From: Bacteroidaceae bacterium
GTDB taxonomy: Bacteria > Bacteroidota > Bacteroidia > Bacteroidales > Bacteroidaceae
Length of the DNA stretch: 64,000 nt
Reading direction: 5' to 3'
Assembly: GCA_024398435.1 (NCBI GenBank)
Contig: JAKSJD010000003.1
Location: 186,001 to 250,000 of the forward strand
How positions within the stretch are numbered: position 1 is the first letter of the stretch; every line of letters begins with the position of its first letter. A model generated the notes under the pieces. It was not told the DNA's origin. It did not search any database and saw nothing but the letters and a program-made list of their open reading frames with translations. The position numbers and the translations under genes were made by a program. This document shows positions 8,982-18,449 of this stretch, piece after piece.

Positions 8982-10397
8982 TTAGAAGTTGAAATAGTTC
9001 TTTGCATTGTTGTAGCTGATATCTTCCACCATTTGTTCGAGTCGAGCCATTTCGCTTGCAGGAATTTCTCCATTCTCAACATCATTGCCGAGAAGGTTGC
9101 AGAGGGTGCGACGGAAATACTCGTGGCGAGGATAAGAAAGGAATGAGCGGCTATCGGTGAGCATTCCGACGAATCGGCTGAGAAGGCCGAGGAGCGAGAG
9201 CGCGTTCATCTGCTTTTCCATTCCGTTCTTTTGGTCGAGGAACCACCAACCCGAACCCCACTGAATCTTTCCTGCAACGGTTCCGTCCTGGAAGTTGCCG
9301 AGCATTGTGGCTACCATTTCGTTGTCGGCTGGGTTGAGGTTGTAGATGATGGTCTTTGTGAGCTTGTCGGCTGTTGCAAGGCGGTTGAAGAACTTCGACA
9401 TTGCCTTTGCTGTGTTGAACTGGCCGATTGAGTCGAAACCAGTGTCAGGGCCGAGGAGGCGGAACATCTTCGTGTTGTTGTCGCGGATGGCTCCATAGTG
9501 GAATTGCTGTGCCCAACCTGATGCATAGTCCATTTCGGCAAAGACGATGAGCATGCAACTCTTGTATTTGAGGATTTCTTCCTGTGAGAGTTGGGTGCCG
9601 CCATATACCTTATTAAATATATTGTTGATTTCCTCTTCGGTGTAGTCTTCAGCATAGAATTCCTCGATTCCGTGGTCGGAAAGTTTGCAGCCATTGGCTT
9701 CGAAGAAGTCGTGACGCTTCTGGAGGGCATCTACTACATCTTGGAACGCATTGATTGTGATGCCGCTCACTTGGCTCAACTTGTCGATGTAGGCACGGAA
9801 GTTCTGTGGATTTTCCACTGCCATTGCCTTGTCTGGGCGCCAAGCCGGAATCATCTGAGGGTCGTTCTCTGCCTTTTCTGCCTTATACTTGATGTGCCAT
9901 TCGAGCGAATCCACTGGGTCGTCGGTTGTGCATACGGTTTCCACATTATAGTGGCGCATGAGGCCGCGGGCAGTGAAGTTTGGGTCGTTCACGAGTTTGT
10001 CGGTACAAGCATCGTAAATCTCGCGGGCTGTCTGTGGATTGAGGATTGTGTCGATGCCAAAGGCAGTCTTGAGTTCGAGGTGGGTCCAATGGTAGAGAGG
10101 GTTGCGGAAAGTGTAAGGAACTGTCTCTGCCCACTTTTCGAATTTCTCCCAATCCGTTGTGTCAGTGCCTGTACAATAGCGTTCGGCCACACCATTGCTT
10201 CGCATTGCGCGCCATTTGTAGTGGTCGCCGCCGAGCCATATTTCTGTGAGTGAACGGAATTTATAGTCTTCTGCTACCATCTGAGGGCTCAAGTGGCAGT
10301 GGTAGTCGATGATTGGCATCTTTGATGCGTGTTCGTGATAGAGCTTCTGAGCAGTTTCTGTCTGCAACAGGAAGTTGGAATCCATGAATGGTTTCAT
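8982..10397 (-). CDS. uxaC: Glucuronate isomerase
   Basis: A 471-residue uronate isomerase converting D-glucuronate to D-fructuronate (and galacturonate to tagaturonate), the first step of hexuronate breakdown in the cytoplasm. Family signatures are MPIIDYHCHLSP (metal-binding HxH), EIWLGGDHYKWRAMR, RNPLYHWTHLELK and the C-terminal LTDSRSFLSYPRHEYFRR. The start MKPFMDSNFLL matches the family; an ATG 33 bases upstream (10430) is almost at the promoter. Length is as in other bacteria. It diverges from kdgK-kdgA, which handle a later part of the same pathway, across a 560-base spacer carrying four tandem 22-base repeats. The dehydrogenase and dehydratase (uxuB, uxuA) are not in the window. Confidence 0.97.
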   Translation of the reverse strand: MKPFMDSNFLLQTETAQKLYHEHASKMPIIDYHCHLSPQMVAEDYKFRSLTEIWLGGDHYKWRAMRSNGVAERYCTGTDTTDWEKFEKWAETVPYTFRNPLYHWTHLELKTAFGIDTILNPQTAREIYDACTDKLVNDPNFTARGLMRHYNVETVCTTDDPVDSLEWHIKYKAEKAENDPQMIPAWRPDKAMAVENPQNFRAYIDKLSQVSGITINAFQDVVDALQKRHDFFEANGCKLSDHGIEEFYAEDYTEEEINNIFNKVYGGTQLSQEEILKYKSCMLIVFAEMDYASGWAQQFHYGAIRDNNTKMFRLLGPDTGFDSIGQFNTAKAMSKFFNRLATADKLTKTIIYNLNPADNEMVATMLGNFQDGTVAGKIQWGSGWWFLDQKNGMEKQMNALSLLGLLSRFVGMLTDSRSFLSYPRHEYFRRTLCNLLGNDVENGEIPASEMARLEQMVEDISYNNAKNYFNF

Positions 10398-10446
10398 ACG
10401 ATATTTTGTTTTAAGAGTTAATAACTTCAATGATTAATTTAGTTTA

Positions 10447-10454
10447 CAAAGATA
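10447..10454 (-). promoter_or_regulatory. Promoter -7 box of uxaC
   Basis: CAAAGATA on the plus strand reads TATCTTTG on the minus strand, the Bacteroidetes -7 consensus TAnnTTTG. It lies about 50 bases upstream of the uxaC ATG at 10397 and supports that start over the one at 10430. Confidence 0.65.
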
Positions 10455-10630
10455 GTGAAAATCGGGCGAAGTACAAAGAAAAAAACGAAAAACTTACACG
10501 TTAAGCCTAAATTTATCCGTAGGATAGTGGTGGATTGTCGAAAATATGATAGAGGAATGTTTTCTTTTGCTTTGCGCAAAATAAGTTTCCGAACCTTGCA
10601 ATATTTGTTGTTTCTTCTTGAATGATTATT

Positions 10631-10718
10631 CGTACCAAACCCTAAGTACAATCGTACCAAACATTGAGTACAATTGTACCAAACGTTAGGTACAATCGTA
10701 CCAAACCCTAAGTATGAT
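10631..10718. repeat. Four tandem 22-base repeats in the uxaC/kdgK spacer
   Basis: Units at 10631, 10653, 10675 and 10697, each 22 bases. All share [CT]GTACCAAAC, a variable centre, then AGTA or GGTA and AAT/GAT. Unit junctions read as near-palindromes such as GGTACAATCGTACC. The array lies between the two divergent promoters, about 175 bases from the uxaC -7 box and 185 from the kdgK -7 box. Two helical turns per unit would put all copies on one DNA face, as expected for a cooperatively bound operator. The rest of the spacer (10455-10630 and 10719-10903) shows no gene. Confidence 0.8.
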
Positions 10719-10903
10719 TTATTTAGCCTTGAGTTTGATGTTTTTATTGTGGCTTCGCCAACTTTTTGAGCTTGCTCTATAATATTATAAATAATGTGTA
10801 TCGATTATACTCGTTTGGCTCGCATTTGGCCAAAAATTGAAAAAGTGGAGAGCTGAAAGTGAATTATTTGCCATTTCTTTACTGATAATTGTTAATTATT
10901 CAT

Positions 10904-10911
10904 TATCTTTG
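10904..10911 (+). promoter_or_regulatory. Promoter -7 box of kdgK-kdgA
   Basis: TATCTTTG, a full match to TAnnTTTG, 53 bases before the kdgK ATG. No convincing TTG box is seen at the usual 19-base spacing, which could mean activator dependence. Confidence 0.6.
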
Positions 10912-10964
10912 TGGCTGAATTAATAAAAAAGAACAATACACAGAAAGTATACAAACTATTGAAT

Positions 10965-11987
10965 ATGGCTAAAATCGTAACAATGGGCGAGATTATGCTC
11001 CGCCTCTCTCCAGAAGGAAATTTCCGTTTTGTCCAAGCCGACAAGTTCTGCATCATACCAGGCGGCGGCGAGGCAAATGTGGCTGTCAGTTGTGCTAACT
11101 ATGGACATGATTGCTATTTCGTATCGAAACTTCCAAAACATGAAATAGGACAAATAGCCGTGAATGGCTTGCGCAGATTCGGCGTGAACACCGACTTCAT
11201 CGCAAGAGGCGGCAACCGTGTAGGACTTTATTATGCCGAAACAGGTGCTTCGATGAGAGCATCAAAGGTGATTTACGACCGAGCTGGTTCGGCAATCGCA
11301 GAGGCAAAACCAGAGGACTTCGACTTCGACAAGGTGTTTGAAGGTGCAGATTGGTTCCATTGGAGTGGAATCACCCCAGCAATCTCTGATGCAAGTGCCG
11401 AATGTCTTCGCCAAGCTTGTATAGCAGCAAAGCGTCATGGAGTGACAGTAAGTTGCGACCTCAATTTCCGCAAAAAACTCTGGACATCAGAAAAGGCAAT
11501 AAGCATCATGCGTCCGCTCATGCAGTATGTGGATGTGTGCATTGGCAATGAGGAAGATGCAGAATTGTGTCTCGGCTTTAAACCCGATGCTGATGTGGAA
11601 GGCGGCAAGACAGATGCAGCCGGATACGAAGGAATCTTCAAGCAGATGAAGGAAGAATTCGGCTTCAAGTATGTGGTTTCTACACTTCGCGAAAGTTTCA
11701 GTGCAACCCACAACGGATGGAAGGCTCTTATCTATGACGGAAAGGAATTCTATCAGTCGAAGCGCTATGACATCAATCCAATCATCGACCGAGTAGGCGG
11801 AGGCGACAGCTTCTCAGCCGGACTTATTCATGGTTTGCTCACAAAGGCCACTCAAGGCGAAGCTCTTGAATTTGCTGTTGCTGCCAGTGCCTTGAAGCAT
11901 ACAATCCCAGGCGACTTCAATCATGTAAGCATCGAAGAAGTTGAAGCACTTGCCGGAGGAAATGCAAACGGACGAGTTCAACGCTAA
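10965..11987 (+). CDS. kdgK: 2-keto-3-deoxygluconate kinase (PfkB family)
   Basis: A 340-residue PfkB-family sugar kinase. The start [18 protein letters not shown] matches the family; an in-frame GTG/ATG further up (10911) overlaps the promoter. The N-terminal substrate part includes [14 protein letters not shown], and the C-terminal signature [12 protein letters not shown] carries the catalytic Asp at about residue 281. Neighbouring kdgA and divergent uxaC support phosphorylation of 2-keto-3-deoxygluconate to KDPG in the hexuronate pathway rather than fructokinase or ribokinase activity. kdgA begins 16 bases downstream, so the two form an operon. Confidence 0.92.
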   Translation: MAKIVTMGEIMLRLSPEGNFRFVQADKFCIIPGGGEANVAVSCANYGHDCYFVSKLPKHEIGQIAVNGLRRFGVNTDFIARGGNRVGLYYAETGASMRASKVIYDRAGSAIAEAKPEDFDFDKVFEGADWFHWSGITPAISDASAECLRQACIAAKRHGVTVSCDLNFRKKLWTSEKAISIMRPLMQYVDVCIGNEEDAELCLGFKPDADVEGGKTDAAGYEGIFKQMKEEFGFKYVVSTLRESFSATHNGWKALIYDGKEFYQSKRYDINPIIDRVGGGDSFSAGLIHGLLTKATQGEALEFAVAASALKHTIPGDFNHVSIEEVEALAGGNANGRVQR

Positions 11988-12003
11988 AATAAAGAAAATC
12001 AAG

Positions 12004-12669
12004 ATGGCAAAATTCGATAAATTAGAAGTGATGCAGAAGATTGGTGCCACAGGAATGGTGCCAGTATTCTATCATAAGGATGCCGAAGTGGCAAAGAAAG
12101 TAATAAAGGCTTGCTACGAAGGAGGCGTCCGAGCATTTGAGTTTACAAACCGTGGCGACTTTGCTCATGAAGTGTTTGCTGAATGTGTGAAGTTTGCAGC
12201 AAAGGAATGTCCAGAGTTGGCAATGGGAGTCGGCAGTGTTGTTGATGCCCCAACAGCAGCTCTCTACATCCAACTTGGTGCCTGCTTCATCGTTGGTCCG
12301 CTCTTCAATCCTGATGTTGCCCCAGTTTGCAACCGTCGCCTTGTGCCTTATTGCCCAGGTTGCGGAAGCGTAAGCGAAGTAGGAAAGGCTCAGGAAATGG
12401 GTTGCGACTTGTGCAAAGTCTTCCCTGGAGATGTTTATGGCCCTGCATTCGTGAAGGGAATGAAAGCTCCAATGCCTTGGTCGAAGATAATGGTAACAGG
12501 CGGAGTAGCTCCAACAGAAGAAAACCTCACAGCTTGGTTCAAGGCTGGAGTTTATTGCGTCGGAATGGGCAGCAAGTTGTTCCCTAAGGACAAGGTAGCA
12601 GCCGAAGATTGGCAATATGTAACGGATAAGTGCCGCGAATGCCTCGAAATCATTGCCAAAGCAAAATAA
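12004..12669 (+). CDS. kdgA: KDPG / 4-hydroxy-2-oxoglutarate aldolase
   Basis: A 221-residue class I aldolase cleaving 2-keto-3-deoxy-6-phosphogluconate to pyruvate and glyceraldehyde 3-phosphate, the last step of hexuronate catabolism. The Schiff-base lysine lies in CKVFPGD (Lys138); the N-terminal GMVPVFY and FEFTNRG and the phosphate-binding [11 protein letters not shown] are all present. The start MAKFDKL follows the kdgK stop by 16 bases. The ATG upstream at 11941 lies inside kdgK and is unlikely. Confidence 0.95.
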   Translation: MAKFDKLEVMQKIGATGMVPVFYHKDAEVAKKVIKACYEGGVRAFEFTNRGDFAHEVFAECVKFAAKECPELAMGVGSVVDAPTAALYIQLGACFIVGPLFNPDVAPVCNRRLVPYCPGCGSVSEVGKAQEMGCDLCKVFPGDVYGPAFVKGMKAPMPWSKIMVTGGVAPTEENLTAWFKAGVYCVGMGSKLFPKDKVAAEDWQYVTDKCRECLEIIAKAK

Positions 12670-12703
12670 TAATCTCCTTTATAGAGGAAAAAACAGCAAT
12701 TGT

Positions 12704-14458
12704 ATGAATACCAAAAGAATCATTGCAGGCATTGCTTTGCTTGCAACATTAAGTGTTTCCGCACAGGAAATCGTTGATGATAAAACCCCCACCATGGGGT
12801 GGAGCTCGTGGAATACTTTTGGCCTCAACATCAACGAAACGCTCATAAAGAGCCAGGCATCAGCCATGCGCACCCAAGGCTATATGAAGGCTGGGTACAA
12901 GTATATCAATATTGATGACGGCTACTTTGGAGGGCGTGATGAAAACGGACATTTGCTTATCCACCCAACTCGCTTCCCAAGAGGATTAAAACCAGTGGTT
13001 GAATATATTCACAAACTGGGACTTAAGGCTGGAATCTATTCCGATGGTGGCAAAAACACTTGTGGTTCTATGTTCGGAGGTGATGCAACTGGTATTGGTG
13101 TTGGCTTCTACGGACACGATCAGGAAGATTGCGACTTCTTCTTCAAGGAACTTGGTTTCGACTTCATCAAGGTCGATTTCTGTGGTGGTTCGCCTTATCA
13201 CAATAGCGAAGGCTTGTCTCTTCCTGAGAAAGACCGCTATACAGCAATCCGCAAAGCTATTGAAAATACAGGCCGAACAGATGTTCGCATGAATATTTGC
13301 CGTTGGGCATTCCCTGGAACTTGGGTTTATAATGTTGGAACAAGTTGGCGTACAACTGGCGATATCAATTGCAGTTGGGGTTCTGTTCGTGATATTATCA
13401 AGGAAAATCTCTACCTTTCTGCTTATGCAATCGATGGTTGCTACAACGATATGGATATGCTTGAAGTGGGTAGGGGACTTTCAGTGGAGGAAGATAAGAC
13501 ACACTTCGGAATGTGGTGTATTATGGCTTCGCCACTTCTTATTGGCTGCAATCTTTCTAGCATCAACGCAACAGCAAAGGCTCTTCTGAAGAACACAGAC
13601 CTTATCGCGCTCAATCAGGATTGCCTCCATTTGCAGGCTTATGTGGTTCAGCACAAGGGCGATACATATATTCTTGCAAAGGATATCGAACAATATCAAA
13701 GTCCTATCCGTGCCATTGCAATGTATAATCCAACTGACGAGGCAACAACAATGACTCTCGACTTTAAAGAAGTGGAACTCGCAGGAATTGTTAAGGTTCG
13801 TGACCTTTTTGAACAGCAAGACCTCGATCCAGTTGAGGGTAGTATGACAATTAATGTTCCTGCTCACGGATGCCGCATTTATCGTCTTGAAGCAGAACAA
13901 AGATTGGAACGCACACTCTATGAAGCCGAAACTGCATATCTCAGTGCTTATCAGGAGCTCACCAATAATCAGTCGGCTCGTTCTGCAATCTATGAAGATG
14001 CAGAATATTGTTCTGGCCGTGAAAAGGTTGGTTGGCTTGGCTATTCAGATGGAAACGACCTCCAGTGGCGTCATGTTTACAGCAAGGAAGGTGGCAACTA
14101 TAAGTTGACAATCGACTGTGTATGTGGTGAGTCACGCAATCTTTATGTCAAGGTAAACAACGGAAAGGAAAAGCGCTTCTCTGTAAACACCAGAGGTTGG
14201 AGTACAGTAGGCTCTGTTACGATGAACGTTGAATTGGCTCCTGGCGACAATGTTGTTCGTCTTTACAACAAGTCAGCTTGGATGCCAGATGTCGACTGCA
14301 TGCATCTCGAGTTTATCTCTCCTCTCGGCATCAGTCAGTTGGAAGCAACCAACAAAAAGAACAAAATATATACCATCAACGGCATAGATGTCAGCAATCA
14401 GAAGGTTGCCGAAAAGGGCATCTACATCATTGATGGTAAGAAAGTGATGGTAAAGTAG
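12704..14458 (+). CDS. GH27 alpha-galactosidase with C-terminal T9SS-like tail
   Basis: A 584-residue secreted alpha-galactosidase. A signal peptide ends at VSAQ (about 21). The GH27 barrel starts at TPTMGWSSWNTFG; the nucleophile Asp is in FIKVDFCGG (Asp158) and the acid/base Asp in YNDMDMLEVG (Asp251). After the barrel and its beta domain (to about 400) comes a galactose-binding-like beta domain (about 405-550) opening with LYEAETAYL. The last 30 residues, with INGIDV and GIYIIDGKKVMVK, resemble the sorting tail common on Prevotella exported proteins, suggesting type IX export. It follows kdgA by 34 bases and probably belongs to the same transcript, linking galactoside and uronate release. 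Confidence 0.9.
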   Translation: MNTKRIIAGIALLATLSVSAQEIVDDKTPTMGWSSWNTFGLNINETLIKSQASAMRTQGYMKAGYKYINIDDGYFGGRDENGHLLIHPTRFPRGLKPVVEYIHKLGLKAGIYSDGGKNTCGSMFGGDATGIGVGFYGHDQEDCDFFFKELGFDFIKVDFCGGSPYHNSEGLSLPEKDRYTAIRKAIENTGRTDVRMNICRWAFPGTWVYNVGTSWRTTGDINCSWGSVRDIIKENLYLSAYAIDGCYNDMDMLEVGRGLSVEEDKTHFGMWCIMASPLLIGCNLSSINATAKALLKNTDLIALNQDCLHLQAYVVQHKGDTYILAKDIEQYQSPIRAIAMYNPTDEATTMTLDFKEVELAGIVKVRDLFEQQDLDPVEGSMTINVPAHGCRIYRLEAEQRLERTLYEAETAYLSAYQELTNNQSARSAIYEDAEYCSGREKVGWLGYSDGNDLQWRHVYSKEGGNYKLTIDCVCGESRNLYVKVNNGKEKRFSVNTRGWSTVGSVTMNVELAPGDNVVRLYNKSAWMPDVDCMHLEFISPLGISQLEATNKKNKIYTINGIDVSNQKVAEKGIYIIDGKKVMVK

Positions 14459-14460
14459 GT

Positions 14461-14904
14461 TTACAATAGCTTGCAAACCTCTTCCAAGTATATTCGGTCG
14501 GTTTCGTCAAACGTATTCAACTGGTCGCTGTCTATATCGAGCACGCCTTTGATGGTGTGCTCTTTTCCATATATAGGCACAACTATTTCTGAACGGGAAA
14601 GACTGCTGCAGGCAATATGGCCAGGGAATTCCTCCACATCAGGCACAACGATACTTCGCTCTTCTTTCCATGCAGTACCACAAACGCCTTTGCCAAAGCC
14701 AATGCGATAACATGCAGCACTTCCCTGAAAAGGACCTAAATGCAGTTCACAACCTTTGACTTGATAGAACCCAACCCAAAAGAATCCGAACTCTTCCTTT
14801 ATCAAAGCCGAAACATTTGCCATTACGCTTATCTCGTCTTCTTCGCCTTCAATCATCAAGGCAAGGTCCTTCACAAACTGCTTGTATTTGTCTTCCTTCT
14901 GCAT
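14461..14904 (-). CDS. msrC: Free methionine-(R)-sulfoxide reductase (GAF domain)
   Basis: A 147-residue single-GAF-domain enzyme reducing free L-methionine-(R)-sulfoxide. The three family cysteines are Cys65, Cys75 (GKGVCGTAW) and Cys99 (FPGHIACSS). Their spacing of 10 and 24 equals that of the three cysteines in the E. coli enzyme, and SEIVVPI follows as expected. It acts in the cytoplasm with thioredoxin. The gene sits tail to tail with the GH27 gene (2 bases apart) and 41 bases after the nucleoside phosphorylase gene. Confidence 0.92.
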   Translation of the reverse strand: MQKEDKYKQFVKDLALMIEGEEDEISVMANVSALIKEEFGFFWVGFYQVKGCELHLGPFQGSAACYRIGFGKGVCGTAWKEERSIVVPDVEEFPGHIACSSLSRSEIVVPIYGKEHTIKGVLDIDSDQLNTFDETDRIYLEEVCKLL

Positions 14905-14945
14905 AATCCAAACAACTCGTATCTCGTAATTGTTATTATTAATTA

Positions 14946-15836
14946 TTAAATGCGGTCAACAACGAGTTCAATCAAGTCGTCAATCTCGTTCTTGTAACCA
15001 GTGTTTGCCTCAAGCGCAATACGGTTAGCCACTACAAGGCAAACGGTCAAGGCATTGTGTCCTAAATGGGCTGACAAACCTGCAAGGGCAGCTGATTCCA
15101 TCTCGAAGTTGGTAATCTTGTATCCCTTCCATTCAAACGAACAGATCTTCTCATTTCGCTTTGGGTCAGACAATGGGATACGAACTTCACGACCTTGTGG
15201 ACCATAGAAACCTCCACATGAGATTGTTACGCCTTTCACCATTCCGTCTTCTTCGCGATAAATGCGATTCAGCAATTCCTTGTTATTATCAACAACATAA
15301 GGAGAAGGAAGATTGTGGTAGTCCCATCCGAGATGTTCGGCGAAAGCCTTTTCGAATTCAAGGTCACAAATCTTATCGCGGTTGGCATAATAGTTGAGAA
15401 GTCCTTCAAAACCAATGCTCTTTTCCGAAGCAACGAATGTGCCGACAGGAGTGTTTTCCTGAAGTCCGCCACATGTTCCTATTCTGACAAGGTCCATTTG
15501 CTTCAAGTGAGACTTGACCATACGGGTGTTGAAGTCGATATTCTTCAAAGCATCAAGTTCGGTTACGACAATATCGATGTTGTCGCACCCGATGCCGTGG
15601 GATATGGCTGTTATGCGTTTACCCTTATAGCTACCGGTGATTGTGTGGAATTCCCTGCTTTGAATGTCGAATTCTTTTTCATCGAAATGCTTTGCAATAA
15701 GGTTTACTCGTTCTGGGTCGCCACACATAATGACTTTGTCAGCCACTTGATCTGGGCGAAGATGAAGGTGAAATGCGGTACCATCTTCATTGATAATCAG
15801 TTCTGATGGTGGAATTATTCTGTTGTCCATATTCAT
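14946..15836 (-). CDS. Nucleoside phosphorylase, uridine phosphorylase type
   Basis: A 296-residue member of the PNP/UDP phosphorylase family, splitting (probably) uridine with phosphate into uracil and ribose 1-phosphate. Family segments are VIMCGDPERV (phosphate binding), SHGIGCDNIDIV, RIGTCGGLQ and the ribose-contacting NFEMESAALAG. It is longer than E. coli Udp by about 40 residues, as is usual in Bacteroidales. Two Met codons open the gene (15836 and 15830), either of which could be used. The substrate is inferred from overall family resemblance. Confidence 0.88.
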   Translation of the reverse strand: MNMDNRIIPPSELIINEDGTAFHLHLRPDQVADKVIMCGDPERVNLIAKHFDEKEFDIQSREFHTITGSYKGKRITAISHGIGCDNIDIVVTELDALKNIDFNTRMVKSHLKQMDLVRIGTCGGLQENTPVGTFVASEKSIGFEGLLNYYANRDKICDLEFEKAFAEHLGWDYHNLPSPYVVDNNKELLNRIYREEDGMVKGVTISCGGFYGPQGREVRIPLSDPKRNEKICSFEWKGYKITNFEMESAALAGLSAHLGHNALTVCLVVANRIALEANTGYKNEIDDLIELVVDRI

Positions 15837-15869
15837 ATTTTCTTTAGTGGTTTATTATTGTTTCGTTTG

Positions 15870-15877
15870 CAAATATA
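15870..15877 (-). promoter_or_regulatory. Promoter -7 box of the nucleoside phosphorylase gene
   Basis: CAAATATA on the plus strand is TATATTTG on the minus strand, matching TAnnTTTG, 34 bases before the start codon. Confidence 0.55.
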
Positions 15878-15978
15878 GTGCAAATTGAGCGAAGAACAAA
15901 ATATTCCATGAAAAATATTTATCATCTCCTCACATTATTATATAATATATTGAAAAGGACTGTATATATAAATAGAAA

Positions 15979-16014
15979 GTCCTCGCTCACATTATCGTGA
16001 GGAGGACCTTAATG
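15979..16014 (-). terminator. Hairpin after the nfnAB fusion gene
   Basis: AAGTCCTCGCTCAC pairs with GTGAGGAGGACCTT, with one bulged base and a 6-base loop. On the minus strand it is followed by a T-rich run, about 50 bases after the stop of the fusion gene at 16063. Confidence 0.65.
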
Positions 16015-16062
16015 TTGTATTCTGTTTCAATGATAGCCGAAATGGCTATACAATGAATAGTT

Positions 16063-18417
16063 TTACTTCTTGAGCTTTTCGTCCATGTACTTGGCAGCAC
16101 GACGACCGTCACCCATTGCAAGGATTACGGTTGCACCACCACGGACAATATCACCACCTGCAAAGATAGTTGGAATGCTTGACTGCATTTCTTCATTTAC
16201 TGCAATAGTGTTCTTGCGACCGAGTTCAAGACCTTCGATTGACTTTGGAACAAGTGGGTTAGGGGATACACCAACAGCTACGATAGCCATATCGATATCT
16301 CTTGTCTCGATTGCTCCTTCTACTGGGACAGGACTGCGACGGCCGGAAGCATCTGGCTCGCCAAGTTCCATCTTCTGAAGGCGTACCTGACAAACAGCAC
16401 CCTTTTCATCTGCAATGTATTCGATTGGATTGTGGAGAGTGAGGAATTCAATTCCTTCTTCCTTTGCATGCTTAACTTCTTCAAGACGAGCTGGCATTTC
16501 TGCTTCGCTACGACGATAAGCAATGAACACCTTTGCACCAAGTCGCTTAGCTGTACGGCATGAGTCCATAGCTGTATTACCACCACCAACTACCATCACA
16601 CTCTTTGCCTTGAGAATAGGAGTGTCGCTTTCTGGATTTGATGCATCCATAAGGTTGACACGTGTGAGGTATTCGTTTGATGACATGATGCCAGTGCTGT
16701 TCTCTCCAGGAATGTTCATGAAGTTTGGCAGACCTGCACCTGACGCAACGAAGATTCCCTTGAAGCCTTCATCTTCCAATTCCTTAACGCTGATTGTCTT
16801 ACCAATGATACAGTCCTTGACGAACTTAACGCCAATCTTTTCAAGGTTGTTGATTTCAACGTCAACAATAGCATTTGGCAAACGGAATTCAGGAATACCA
16901 TACTTGAGTACACCGCCAATTTCGTGAAGAGCCTCAAATACTGTAACATCATAACCGTACTTCGCCATATCGCCGGCAAAGCTAAGACCAGCAGGACCTG
17001 AACCTACAACAGCAATCTTGATGCCATTTGCAGGGGCACACTGAGGAAGACACATGTTGCCGCTTTCGCGTTCATAGTCGGCAGCAAAGCGTTCGAGGTT
17101 ACCGATAGCGACGGCCTTCTTACCCATCTTCAAGTGGATACACTTGCTTTCGCATTGCTTTTCCTGTGGACAAACACGGCCACAAACTGCAGGAAGAGAA
17201 GATGTGCTCTTCAAAACCTTTGCAGCATCGAGGATGTTACCTCTTTCGATGCTCTTGATGAATGAAGGTATGTTGATGTTGACAGGACAACCTTCCATAC
17301 AAGTAGGCTTTGGACAGTCGAGACAACGCTTAGCCTCGACGAGTGCCTGATCGAGTGAAAGTCCCTTGTTGACTTCTTCTGTACGGGTTGTAGCACGATA
17401 TACAGGATCGAGTTCTGGCATTACACAACGCTCGATGTCAGTTCTGTCCTTAGGTTTCATGCTCTTTCTGAGTTCTTCGCGCCAAGGTTGGTTGCGGTCG
17501 ATGAGTTCTTCAAGTGGAGTAGTGCTTGTAGAAGAATTGTCAGCACACTTGCAATCACATGACTTCTGAGCAGCTTTAGCTGGTTGGTCAGCATTTACAT
17601 GTGCTTCGAGTTTCTTCATCTCTTCGATTTCGATTGACTTGAAGGCTCCCATTCGCTTGAACATCTCGTCGAAGTCGACTTCATGTCCGTCGAATTCAGG
17701 ACCATCAACACATACGAAGCGAGTCTTACCACCTACAGTGATACGACAAGCGCCACACATACCAGTACCGTCAACCATGATAGTGTTGAGGCTGACGTCT
17801 GTTGGCACATTATATTTCTTTGTAAGCAAACAGCAGAACTTCATCATGATGGCAGGACCGATGGCAAAGCACTTGTCCACCTTTTCACGAAGGATAACTT
17901 GCTCGATACCTACTGTTACAACACCTTGCTGTCCGTAGCTGCCGTCGTCGGTCATGATGATAACTTCATCGGAATTCTTTCTGACTTCGTCTTCGAGGAT
18001 GATGAGTTCCTTTGTGCGTCCTGCAAGAACTGAAATAACTCTGTTGCCAGCAGCCTTGAGGGCCTTGATGATAGGGAGCATTGGAGCAACACCTACACCA
18101 CCACCGGCACATACAACTGTTCCGAAGTTTTCAATGTGAGTGGCCTGACCGAGCGGACCTACAACATCAGTGATGTAGTCGCCTTCGTTGAGTTGGCAGA
18201 GTTTGGTAGATGTATAACCAACTGTCTGCACAACGAGTGTGATAGTACCTTTCTCCGTATCGCTGTCGGAAATGGTCAAAGGAATGCGTTCTCCCTTTTC
18301 ACCGACTCTTACGATTACGAAGTGGCCAGCCTTGCGTGACTTGGCAATGAGAGGTGCCTCGACTTCGAGTCGGAACACTTTCTCTGAGAATTGTGTTTTA
18401 CTTACAATCTTGTTCAT
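16063..18417 (-). CDS. NfnAB-type fusion: FAD/NAD-binding reductase plus glutamate-synthase-like subunit
   Basis: A 784-residue fusion of two flavoproteins usually encoded separately as NfnA/NfnB (or SudB/SudA). Residues about 1-250 form a ferredoxin-NADP-reductase-like unit with a 2Fe-2S motif around GMCGACRITV and a later FVCVDG cysteine. After a linker (about 265-310, Ala/Lys/Ser-rich with cysteines) comes the glutamate-synthase-small-subunit-like part. Its cysteine clusters are CLDCPKPTCMEGCP and CGRVCPQEKQCESKC (4Fe-4S), followed by FAD-binding VVGSGPAGLSFAGD and NADPH-binding VVGGGNTAMD. Likely role: electron bifurcation between NADPH, NADH and ferredoxin. It is the last gene of the run from the purH-like gene, 32 bases after serS. 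Confidence 0.85.
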   Translation of the reverse strand: MNKIVSKTQFSEKVFRLEVEAPLIAKSRKAGHFVIVRVGEKGERIPLTISDSDTEKGTITLVVQTVGYTSTKLCQLNEGDYITDVVGPLGQATHIENFGTVVCAGGGVGVAPMLPIIKALKAAGNRVISVLAGRTKELIILEDEVRKNSDEVIIMTDDGSYGQQGVVTVGIEQVILREKVDKCFAIGPAIMMKFCCLLTKKYNVPTDVSLNTIMVDGTGMCGACRITVGGKTRFVCVDGPEFDGHEVDFDEMFKRMGAFKSIEIEEMKKLEAHVNADQPAKAAQKSCDCKCADNSSTSTTPLEELIDRNQPWREELRKSMKPKDRTDIERCVMPELDPVYRATTRTEEVNKGLSLDQALVEAKRCLDCPKPTCMEGCPVNINIPSFIKSIERGNILDAAKVLKSTSSLPAVCGRVCPQEKQCESKCIHLKMGKKAVAIGNLERFAADYERESGNMCLPQCAPANGIKIAVVGSGPAGLSFAGDMAKYGYDVTVFEALHEIGGVLKYGIPEFRLPNAIVDVEINNLEKIGVKFVKDCIIGKTISVKELEDEGFKGIFVASGAGLPNFMNIPGENSTGIMSSNEYLTRVNLMDASNPESDTPILKAKSVMVVGGGNTAMDSCRTAKRLGAKVFIAYRRSEAEMPARLEEVKHAKEEGIEFLTLHNPIEYIADEKGAVCQVRLQKMELGEPDASGRRSPVPVEGAIETRDIDMAIVAVGVSPNPLVPKSIEGLELGRKNTIAVNEEMQSSIPTIFAGGDIVRGGATVILAMGDGRRAAKYMDEKLKK

Positions 18418-18449
18418 GTCGTAAATTGAATTATGTATTTGTGAGTGTA

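Noticed and set aside
9591-10253. 220-codon plus-strand open frame opposite uxaC
   Set aside because: It is a shadow of uxaC with no start context and no similarity to any family I know.
10631-10718. CRISPR array
   Set aside because: The repeats are adjacent with no spacers, and no cas gene is present. The same holds for the arrays at 21510, 26875 and 49396.
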